From NCBI GenBank assembly GCA_934667465.1, contig CAKUMG010000270.1, positions 1-7,289 on the forward strand: a stretch of DNA of 7,289 bases, written 5' to 3'. This DNA is from an uncultured Actinoplanes sp. Lineage in GTDB: Bacteria; Actinomycetota; Actinomycetes; Mycobacteriales; Micromonosporaceae. Positions 1 to 5,459 of this stretch are shown here, in pieces. Numbering within the stretch: the stretch's first letter is position 1; every line of letters begins with the position of its first letter. The notes beneath the pieces are model-generated. The model did not search any database. It was not told where the DNA came from and saw only the letters and a list, made by a program, of their open reading frames with translations. The position numbers were made by a program, and so were the translations under genes.

Positions 1-1908
1 CACGGCGGCATGGGCACCGTCTGGCGTGCCGCCGACACCCTGCTCCGCCGCGACGTGGCGATCAAGGAGGTCATCCTCCCGCCCGGGCTCGCGCCGAGCG
101 ACCGCGACGCGATGTACGAGCGGACGATGCGCGAGGCGCGGGCCGCCGCGGCCCTGCAGCACCCGGCCGTCGTGCAGGTCTACGACGTCGTCCACGAGAA
201 CGGCCGCCCCTGGATCGTCATGGAGCTGCTCGAGGCGCGCAGCCTCGCGGACATGGTGATAGAGGACGGCCCGGTCAACCCGCGGGTGGTCGCCAAGATC
301 GGCATCGCCCTGCTCGGCGCGCTCGAGGTGGCGCACGCGCACGGCGTGCTGCACCGCGACGTCAAGCCGGCCAACGTCCTGATCTGCACCGACGGCCGCT
401 GCGTGCTCACCGACTTCGGCGTGGCCCGGATGCCCACCGACGTGCAGCTGACCACCCCGGGCATGGTGCTCGGCTCCCCGCACTTCATCTCCCCCGAGCG
501 CGCCATGGGCAGCGACTTCGGGCCGCCCAGCGACCTCTTCTCGCTCGGCGTCACGCTCTTCACCGCGATCGAGGGCCGCCCGCCGTTCGACAAGGGCGAC
601 CCGATCGAGACCATGCACGCCGTCGTCGAGGACCCGCCCGCCCCCGCGGTCCGGGCCGGCTCGCTGACGCCGGTGCTGATGGGCCTGCTCGAGAAGGACC
701 CGGCCCGCCGCTTCGACGTGCAGACCGCCCGGACCATGCTGCGCCAGCAGCTCGCCGGCCCGCTGGCCAGCAAGGCCCCGCCGCACCTGGCCACCGACCC
801 CTACTCGGTGGTCCCGGCGCAGCGCCCGCCGGCCGCCGAGACCCAGCCGATCCCGCCGCCGCAGCAGCCGAAGCCCAGCGGGCAGATCGGCGGCCGCGCC
901 ATGCTCGCGCCCGGCGAGTCGCTCTCCGGCCACCTCGCCAAACTCAAGAAGGGCGAGCGCCCCGCGTCGTCCCCGGCACCGGCCCCCAAGGGCGCCGACG
1001 TCGCCACGGGCGCCTACCCGCCGCCCCCGCCGCGCAGCAACGACCGCACCAGCGTGATCCCACCGGCGCCCGGTTCCGGCGACACCACCAGCGTGATCCC
1101 GCCGCACGCCGCCCAGCACGGGCGGGGCAACCAGTCCGACGCGACCGCGATGCTGCCGCCGCGCCGCCAGTGGGACGGCGCCCGCGCCGCCCGCGACCCG
1201 ATCTCCCCCGCCCCCGGTCCCGGCACCGTGGTGATGAGCCCCGGCGCCAAGCGCAAGCGGCTGATCGACCGGACGGTCACCACCGTGCGCGAGGCGGGCG
1301 GCAAGGCCACCACCACGGTCAAGGGCTGGCCGCGCAACCTGCAGCTGGCCGCGGCCGGCGGCACCGCGCTGCTGCTGATCCTGGTGCTCGTCCTGGCCTT
1401 CTCGGGCGGCGGCGACGGGGAGAAGACCCCGACCGCCGCGGGCGTCCCGCAGGATGCGGCCCCGGCCGCGCCCGCGTTCGCGACCCAGCAATATCAGGGC
1501 AAGGGCACGACCGTGGCGGTGCCCGACGGCTGGGAGAAGAAGACCGGCGGCAGCTGGACCGACTTCGTCGACCCGGACAACGACCGCAAGGTCCGGCTGC
1601 TGGTCGAGCCGGCCTCCAGCAAGGCCACCCCGCAGAGCTTCCTCAAGGTCGCCGAGGGCAACCTGAAGAAGAAGGGCTCCAGCTGCCCGAAGCCGTACGA
1701 CCAGGTCGGCCTCGCCGATCGGGAGATCAACGGCAAGCCGGGCGCGGTGCTCGAATACACCTGCGCCGGCACCCGGCACGGGCTCTGGGGCGCGGTCATC
1801 CAGGACGGCAAAGCGTTCTCGTTCTACATGACCAGCACCGAGGAGCAGTTCGCCGAGAGCAAGCCGGTCTTCGAAGAAATGGTCAAGACCTTCACCCTCG
1901 CCGGATGA
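1..1908 (+). CDS. Transmembrane Ser/Thr protein kinase (Hanks-type, non-PASTA), 5' end missing
   Basis: Membrane-bound eukaryotic-type Ser/Thr kinase that would phosphorylate itself and cytoplasmic partners. The frame is open from base 1, and the first codons (H-G-G-M-G-T-V) are the glycine-rich ATP loop. The true start, about 10-20 codons earlier, is therefore outside the window, and the ATG at 10 is internal. Visible motifs are the ATP-binding Lys in VAIKEV (64-66), the catalytic loop HRDVKPAN (352-375), the metal-binding DFG (412-420), an activation loop with two adjacent Thr (451-456) and an SPE version of the APE motif. After the kinase domain comes a long Pro/Ala-rich linker (about 760-1250) with repeated T-x-x-I/L-P-P motifs. 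A basic KRKR patch, one membrane helix (about 1339-1401) and an extracellular domain of about 165 residues with two Cys (1684, 1762) follow. That domain has the V-P-x-G-W pattern of PsbP/Mog1-like folds (inferred) and no PASTA repeats, so it is not a PknB orthologue. Its ligand and substrates cannot be read from the sequence. Confidence 0.95.
   Translation, partial: HGGMGTVWRAADTLLRRDVAIKEVILPPGLAPSDRDAMYERTMREARAAAALQHPAVVQVYDVVHENGRPWIVMELLEARSLADMVIEDGPVNPRVVAKIGIALLGALEVAHAHGVLHRDVKPANVLICTDGRCVLTDFGVARMPTDVQLTTPGMVLGSPHFISPERAMGSDFGPPSDLFSLGVTLFTAIEGRPPFDKGDPIETMHAVVEDPPAPAVRAGSLTPVLMGLLEKDPARRFDVQTARTMLRQQLAGPLASKAPPHLATDPYSVVPAQRPPAAETQPIPPPQQPKPSGQIGGRAMLAPGESLSGHLAKLKKGERPASSPAPAPKGADVATGAYPPPPPRSNDRTSVIPPAPGSGDTTSVIPPHAAQHGRGNQSDATAMLPPRRQWDGARAARDPISPAPGPGTVVMSPGAKRKRLIDRTVTTVREAGGKATTTVKGWPRNLQLAAAGGTALLLILVLVLAFSGGGDGEKTPTAAGVPQDAAPAAPAFATQQYQGKGTTVAVPDGWEKKTGGSWTDFVDPDNDRKVRLLVEPASSKATPQSFLKVAEGNLKKKGSSCPKPYDQVGLADREINGKPGAVLEYTCAGTRHGLWGAVIQDGKAFSFYMTSTEEQFAESKPVFEEMVKTFTLAG
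841..1161 (+). other. Four T-x-x-I/L-P-P motifs in the kinase linker
   Basis: Within the disordered Pro-rich linker of the kinase, four short peptides share the pattern acidic residue, then T-x-x-[I/L]-P-P: TQPIPP (841-858), TSVIPP (1048-1065), TSVIPP (1087-1104) and TAMLPP (1144-1161). Each Thr has Asp or Glu one or two residues before it. A degenerate fifth version, TVVMSP, begins at 1225. The pattern is seen directly. FHA domains read phosphothreonine together with the +3 residue, often Ile/Leu/Val/Asp, so these are plausible autophosphorylation and FHA-docking sites; that role is inferred. Confidence 0.6.
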
Positions 1909-1938
1909 CGGGGCCGGTCGCCGTGCTATCCACAAGGC

Positions 1939-3600
1939 ATGGCGACTGACGACCTCCGCACGCTGGCCGAGACCTGGCTGGCCGACGACCCCGACCCGGC
2001 CGGCCGGGCCGAGCTGAAGGACCTGCTGGACCGGCTCCCGGAGAGCGGCGCCGAGCTCGCCGACCGGTTCGCCGGCCCGCTGACCTTCGGCACCGCCGGG
2101 CTCCGCGGCCGGCTGCGGGCCGGGCCGAACGGCATGAACCTGGCCGTGGTCACCCGCGCCGCCGCCGGGCTGGTCGCCTGGCTGGCCGCCCGGAGCGAAA
2201 ACGCGCAGGGCGCCGATGGCCCGCTCGTCATCGGCTACGACGCCCGGCACGGCTCGCGGGAGTTCGCCGAGCGCACCGCCCGGGTGGCCACCGCCGCCGG
2301 GCGCGAGGCCCTGGTGCTGCCCCGCCCGCTGCCGACACCGGTGCTCGCCCACGCGGTCCGCGCGCTGGGCGCGGTCGCCGGCGTCATGGTCACCGCCAGC
2401 CACAACCCGCCCCAGGACAACGGCTACAAGGTCTACCTGGGCGCCGGGCTCGGCGGGCCGGGCGGCGACGGCGCGCAGATCGTGCCGCCCGCCGACGCCG
2501 GGATCGAGGCGGCCATCCGGGCGGCCGGGCCGGTCGCGGAGATCCCGCTGGGCGACGCGGGCACGGTGCTCGGCGAGGAGATCGTCACGGGGTACGTGAC
2601 CAGTGCCGCAGCCGTCGCCGGCGCGGGCCCGCGCGAGCTGACCGTTGCGTACACCCCCCTGCACGGCGTGGGCGGCCCGGTCCTGGTGGCCGCGTTCGCC
2701 GCCGCCGGGTTCCCCGCGCCCGCCGTGGTCGCCGAGCAGGCGGAGGCGGACCCCGACTTCCCCACTGTCGCATTCCCGAACCCGGAGGAGAAGGGCGCGA
2801 TGGACCTGCTCCTCGCGCTCGCCGGGGAGACCGGGGCGGACCTCGCCATCGCCAACGACCCGGACGCCGACCGTTGCGCCGTGGCCGTGCCGCTGGGTGC
2901 CACGCCCGAGGCCGGCTGGCGCGCGCTCAGCGGCGACGAGCTGGGGACCCTGCTCGCGGACCACCTGATCCGGCGGGGCACCCCGGGCACGTACGCGACG
3001 ACGATCGTCTCCTCCAGCCGGCTGGGCGCGCTGTGCCGTGCGCGCGGCGTCCCGTACGAAGAGACTCTGACCGGTTTCAAGTGGATCGTCCGCGCCGCCG
3101 AGGACCTGGCCTACGGCTACGAGGAGGCCCTGGGCTACTGCGTGGCGCCGGGCATGGTCCGCGACAAGGACGGCATCACCGCGGCCCTGACCGTCGCCGA
3201 GATCGCGGCCGCGCTCAAGGCCGAGGGGCGCACGATCCGCGACCGCCTCGACGAGCTGGACACCGAGTTCGGGGTGCACCGCACCGACCAGGTCTCGATC
3301 CGGGTGGAGCAGCTGACCGAGATCGCGGCGATGATGGCGCACGTCCGCGCGAACCCGCCCGCGGAGCTGCTGGGCGAGCCCGTGACAGCGGTCGAGGACC
3401 GCGCGGCCGACAACGTGCTGACGCTGCGTACCGACCGGATCCGGGTGGTGATCCGTCCCTCGGGCACCGAGCCCAAGCTCAAGGCCTATCTCGAGGTGAT
3501 CGCCCCGCTGAACGGCGGCCGCCTGATCAACGCCCAGTTCAAGGCGGGCTCCGAGATGGCCCAGCTCCGGGGCGAGGTCACCCGGGCCCTGGGCCGCTGA
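1939..3600 (+). CDS. Phospho-sugar mutase (phosphoglucomutase/phosphomannomutase superfamily)
   Basis: Cytoplasmic alpha-D-phosphohexomutase of 553 residues that moves a phosphate between the 1 and 6 (or 1 and 5) positions of a sugar through a phosphoserine enzyme. All family motifs are present in order. They are TFGTAGLRG near the N terminus, the catalytic serine loop TASHNPPQDNGYK (Ser154), the metal loop NDPDADR (Asp307, 309, 311), GFKWI (379-383), the sugar-specificity loop EEALGYCV (395-402) and the phosphate-binding loop RPSGTEPK (506-513). The length and the GFKWI/EEALGYCV pair resemble the PGM2-like branch (about 550-600 residues) rather than the roughly 450-residue GlmM or ManB types. 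Glucose-1-P, mannose-1-P or ribose/deoxyribose-1-P are therefore all possible substrates. The start is the only sensible ATG: the kinase stop at 1906-1908 lies upstream in the same frame. No good ribosome site precedes it, only a weak AAGG very close to the ATG. The 30-bp gap suggests co-transcription with the kinase. The product could feed nucleotide-sugar supply or nucleoside salvage. Confidence 0.93.
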   Translation: MATDDLRTLAETWLADDPDPAGRAELKDLLDRLPESGAELADRFAGPLTFGTAGLRGRLRAGPNGMNLAVVTRAAAGLVAWLAARSENAQGADGPLVIGYDARHGSREFAERTARVATAAGREALVLPRPLPTPVLAHAVRALGAVAGVMVTASHNPPQDNGYKVYLGAGLGGPGGDGAQIVPPADAGIEAAIRAAGPVAEIPLGDAGTVLGEEIVTGYVTSAAAVAGAGPRELTVAYTPLHGVGGPVLVAAFAAAGFPAPAVVAEQAEADPDFPTVAFPNPEEKGAMDLLLALAGETGADLAIANDPDADRCAVAVPLGATPEAGWRALSGDELGTLLADHLIRRGTPGTYATTIVSSSRLGALCRARGVPYEETLTGFKWIVRAAEDLAYGYEEALGYCVAPGMVRDKDGITAALTVAEIAAALKAEGRTIRDRLDELDTEFGVHRTDQVSIRVEQLTEIAAMMAHVRANPPAELLGEPVTAVEDRAADNVLTLRTDRIRVVIRPSGTEPKLKAYLEVIAPLNGGRLINAQFKAGSEMAQLRGEVTRALGR

Positions 3601-3610
3601 CCCCGTGCCG

Positions 3611-3636
3611 CCGGGCGCCTCGCACGAGGCGCCCGG
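3611..3636. terminator. Hairpin between convergent genes, likely bidirectional terminator
   Basis: A perfect 11-bp stem (CCGGGCGCCTC paired with GAGGCGCCCGG) closes a four-base loop, starting 11 bases after the mutase stop codon. No T-run follows on either strand, which is common for terminators of GC-rich actinomycetes. It lies between the plus-strand mutase and the minus-strand GPP34 gene, so it could end transcription from both sides. The hairpin is seen directly; its role is inferred. Confidence 0.7.
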
Positions 3637-3662
3637 TGAGCGGGGGCCGGCGAGCGGGACGC

Positions 3663-3698
3663 CCGGCGAGGACCGTCAGACCGGCGAGGACCGTCAGA
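3663..3698. repeat. 18-bp perfect tandem duplication covering the GPP34 stop codon
   Basis: The unit CCGGCGAGGACCGTCAGA occurs twice back to back (3663-3680 and 3681-3698) without a mismatch. Read on the minus strand each copy contains a TGA. The right copy holds the stop of the GPP34 gene (3694-3696), and the left copy holds a second stop in the same frame (3676-3678) because the unit is a multiple of three. A fragment, CCGGCGAG at 3647-3654, hints at an older partial copy. It looks like a recent slippage duplication with no effect on the protein. Confidence 0.85.
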
Positions 3699-4380
3699 CG
3701 ACCTTGGGGACGCCCAGGGCGGCCGTGATCGCGCGGCTGAGGGTGGCGACGACCAGGGCGACGCTGGGGCGCACGATGGAGTCCTCCAGGTTGCCGCTGC
3801 CCGCGAAGCCCGCGCCGCTGGCGATCTTCTCGAGGCGCTCGTGGGCGCGGGCCGCCTCCTCCGGCGGCAGGCGCAGGGCCGGCTCCATCCGGGTGGCGAC
3901 CAGCAGCGTGCACAGCGCCGCCGTGCGCTCGTCCGGGGCCTGATCGGTGACCAGTGCCTCGGCGAGGCGCTTGCGGATCTCCGCCTCGAACGCCGGGTCG
4001 GTCGTCGGGTAGCGGTGGATGTGGATGGCGCCGCCCATCTGGGTCTCGTCGACGTCCTGCACCACCCCGCGGGCGATGAGGTCGTCGAGCACGTACTGAC
4101 GCAGGCGGTGCCGGAGGCGCTGGACCCACTGGGCGGGCGTGTGCGGGTCGTCGGCGGCGGCCTTGGCAAGCACCCGGTCGGCGATGGGGTCGCCGGTCGG
4201 CGTGGCGTCGTTGACGACGAGGTTCCCGGCCACGTAGGCGACCCGACCGGCCAGCGCGAGGTCGACCAGCACGGCCGCGGCCATGCCGAGGTCGAGTCCG
4301 ATGCGGGAGCCGGTCGCCTTGCCGGTCCGGTCGTCGTACGCGAGGAGGAGGAGTTCCTCGGCGAGCGCGATGGAGGTCAT
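3694..4380 (-). CDS. GPP34 (GOLPH3/Vps74-like) domain protein
   Basis: A 228-residue cytoplasmic protein of the GPP34 family, to which eukaryotic GOLPH3 and yeast Vps74 belong. Those bind phosphatidylinositol 4-phosphate and the tails of Golgi glycosyltransferases. Bacterial members are frequent in actinobacteria and their function is not settled. Family features seen here are the opening LAEELLLLAYDDRTG (6-20), the helix around LDLGMAAAVLVDLALAGRV (29-47), GDPIADRVL (63-71), Trp85 before the basic stretch RLRHRLRQYVLDDL (88-101), RYPTTDP (123-129) and a final helical half starting near ERTAALCTLLVAT (151). There is no signal peptide or membrane helix, so any membrane contact would be peripheral. 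The ATG at 4380 is preferred: it puts the conserved opening at the N terminus, as is usual in the family, and a leaderless-type promoter ends just before it. A GTG at 4407 would add nine residues that overlap the promoter. The gene lies 57 bp after the GT-D glycosyltransferase on the same strand and converges with the mutase. Confidence 0.88.
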   Translation of the reverse strand: MTSIALAEELLLLAYDDRTGKATGSRIGLDLGMAAAVLVDLALAGRVAYVAGNLVVNDATPTGDPIADRVLAKAAADDPHTPAQWVQRLRHRLRQYVLDDLIARGVVQDVDETQMGGAIHIHRYPTTDPAFEAEIRKRLAEALVTDQAPDERTAALCTLLVATRMEPALRLPPEEAARAHERLEKIASGAGFAGSGNLEDSIVRPSVALVVATLSRAITAALGVPKVV

Positions 4381-4415
4381 GAGGCAAACGATAGTGGCCG
4401 GTGTCACCGAAGCAA
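4381..4415 (-). promoter_or_regulatory. Probable leaderless promoter of the GPP34 gene
   Basis: On the minus strand a -35-like TTGCTT (4415-4410) and a -10 hexamer TATCGT matching TAnnnT (4393-4388) are separated by 16 bp. Seven bases after the -10 comes the ATG at 4380. Transcription would therefore begin at or one base before the start codon. No Shine-Dalgarno sequence precedes that ATG, which fits leaderless translation, a common mode in actinobacteria. The elements are seen directly; activity is inferred. Confidence 0.6.
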
Positions 4416-4433
4416 TGGCCGGAGGTCACCGAA
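4403..4433. repeat. Paired 9-bp direct repeats across the GPP34 promoter, candidate operator
   Basis: GTCACCGAA occurs at 4403-4411 and again at 4425-4433, a spacing of 22 bp or about two helical turns. The similarity continues imperfectly into the flanking GGCC-containing bases, so each unit is about 22 bp. The promoter-proximal copy overlaps the end of the -35 and the spacer and sits in an 11-bp palindrome, CGGTGTCACCG (4399-4409). The distal copy contains the shorter palindrome GGTCACC (4424-4430). The position suggests a regulator binding site; no regulator is encoded in the window. Confidence 0.45.
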
Positions 4434-4437
4434 CGAC

Positions 4438-5373
4438 CTACTTGCGTACGACGTCCAATTTCTCCGGCCAGGCACCCCCGGCGAAGACATTTGCCCAGCT
4501 CTCGCTGATATGGCCCATGTCGACGGCCCACCGGCCGCGCTGCGAGAGGGAGGCTGCGAGCAACGTTCCGCACGGTCCGAGAGCAAGCAGATACAGCCTG
4601 TCGGGATCATGCTGTTCCAACTTTTCCATCAGACGCGGGAGATCCGTGTACGCGTCCCGGGGCGTGGAGTATTCGAAGTCGATCGACCGGGCGTTGCCGA
4701 ACAGCTCCGGCTCGAGGTGGAACCGGGAGCCCTCGCCGGTCACGATGACGACGCGCTGGTCCTCCCAGACGTCGCGCCACAGCTGGGTGCCGCGGCGGCC
4801 GAGATGGGTGAAGTAGATCGGCCGGGACACGTGTGCCGTGCCGTACTGGACCCGCGGGTCGAGCAGCGGCTTCACCTCCGGCCAGATGTCCTGCCAGACC
4901 GAGGTCCAGTGGGCGTCGCGGAACGTGTAGGGGAAGCCGACCAGCAGCCGGGACGAGTCGTAGCCGTCCATGGACAGCACCGCGCGCAGATCGCCGGCGA
5001 GCTCGGCCGACCAGGGCTGGAACCGCAGGTTGTACTGCGGGCGGAGCATGATCTTCAGCTCGCCGTCGCCGAACCGGGCCAGGCTCATCCGGTCGCCCGC
5101 CACCCTGCGCATGGTGTCCTCGAAGCCGAGCTGCTGGGCCTCGGTGAACTCCCGGATCTCGGCGAACATGGCGGTGGAGGAGTGCGCCCGGAACCCCTCC
5201 AGGTATTTGCGCTGCTCCTTGAGCTCCCAGCGGATGTCGAAGAGCAGCGCGTTCTGCTTCTCCGCATGGGTGTTGGCATCCCGCAGCGCCTTGAGCAGGC
5301 GGGGGTCGGTGGTCGGCACGAGGCGGCGCTTGATCAGGCCCTTCGCGCGGTTCCAGGCGGACGGTGCGGTCAT
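4438..5373 (-). CDS. GT-D fold (DUF1792-type) glycosyltransferase
   Basis: A 311-residue soluble glycosyltransferase of the GT-D fold, a class described from a streptococcal enzyme that adds a sugar to a surface glycoprotein glycan. Matching features are LARFGDGEL (98-106), the strand and loop VVIVTGEGSRF (208-218), LFGNARSIDF (224-233), the glycine-rich segment LALGPCGTLLAASL (263-276) and the closing AVDMGHISESW (283-293), which fits the family's terminal D-x-GH signature. The first 65 residues are an extra basic segment followed by a helical, coiled-coil-like stretch, which may mediate partner or membrane-surface contact (inferred). The start is fixed by a strong ribosome site five bases before the ATG. 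It follows the TagF-like gene by 86 bp, so its acceptor may be a teichoic-acid-like polymer. Donor and acceptor cannot be told from sequence. The 3' end is visibly less GC-rich than its neighbours, with a few A/T-rich codons. Confidence 0.87.
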   Translation of the reverse strand: MTAPSAWNRAKGLIKRRLVPTTDPRLLKALRDANTHAEKQNALLFDIRWELKEQRKYLEGFRAHSSTAMFAEIREFTEAQQLGFEDTMRRVAGDRMSLARFGDGELKIMLRPQYNLRFQPWSAELAGDLRAVLSMDGYDSSRLLVGFPYTFRDAHWTSVWQDIWPEVKPLLDPRVQYGTAHVSRPIYFTHLGRRGTQLWRDVWEDQRVVIVTGEGSRFHLEPELFGNARSIDFEYSTPRDAYTDLPRLMEKLEQHDPDRLYLLALGPCGTLLAASLSQRGRWAVDMGHISESWANVFAGGAWPEKLDVVRK

Positions 5374-5377
5374 CGGG

Positions 5378-5385
5378 ACCTCCTC
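5378..5385 (-). promoter_or_regulatory. Shine-Dalgarno site of the GT-D gene
   Basis: Minus-strand GAGGAGGT lies five bases upstream of the ATG at 5373. It is the strongest ribosome site in the window and sets this start. A weak -10-like TAAGTT (5397-5392) precedes it, but without a matching -35. Confidence 0.8.
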
Positions 5386-5405
5386 ACCGCCAACTTACGA
5401 CGCCG

Positions 5406-5433
5406 CCGGGCGGGTGGCCGCGGGTTCGCCCGG
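5406..5433 (-). other. Weak hairpin between the TagF-like and GT-D genes
   Basis: CCGGGCG (5406-5412) pairs with CGCCCGG (5427-5433) across a 14-base loop. A second CGCCCGG at 5443-5449 could compete for the same partner. There is no T-run. It might attenuate or partly terminate the TagF-like transcript or protect an RNA end, but seven GC pairs with a wide loop can easily arise by chance at this base composition. Confidence 0.3.
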
Positions 5434-5459
5434 TAAACCACACGCCCGGCTGGCGCGCG

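Noticed and set aside
10..12. ATG at 10 as the start of the kinase
   Set aside because: It lies inside the glycine-rich ATP loop, and the frame is open to base 1; a kinase starting here would lack the first beta strand.
1927..1932. TATCCA as a leaderless -10 for the mutase
   Set aside because: The spacing to the ATG is right, but the last base does not match TAnnnT and there is no convincing -35; co-transcription with the kinase is simpler.
2874..3728. A 284-codon plus-strand frame inside and beyond the mutase
   Set aside because: Arg/Gly-rich frame-shifted reading of the mutase 3' end that also runs through the terminator hairpin.
4405..4407. GTG as the start of the GPP34 gene
   Set aside because: It would place coding sequence over the -10 and spacer and add nine residues not expected in the family; the ATG at 4380 fits better.
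3578..4573. A 331-codon minus-strand frame over GPP34
   Set aside because: Arg/Pro-rich shadow in the wrong frame; the GPP34 family motifs are in the neighbouring frame.
5392..5397. Minus-strand TAAGTT as a promoter -10 for the GT-D gene
   Set aside because: It matches TAnnnT, but the sequence 16-18 bp upstream is plain GC-rich with no -35 likeness, so support is too weak.
3841..5436. A 531-codon plus-strand open frame opposite GPP34 and the GT-D gene
   Set aside because: It spans two genes with clear family motifs and the promoter between them, and its translation is Arg/Gly/Val-rich without recognisable domains. It is an antisense shadow typical of high-GC DNA.
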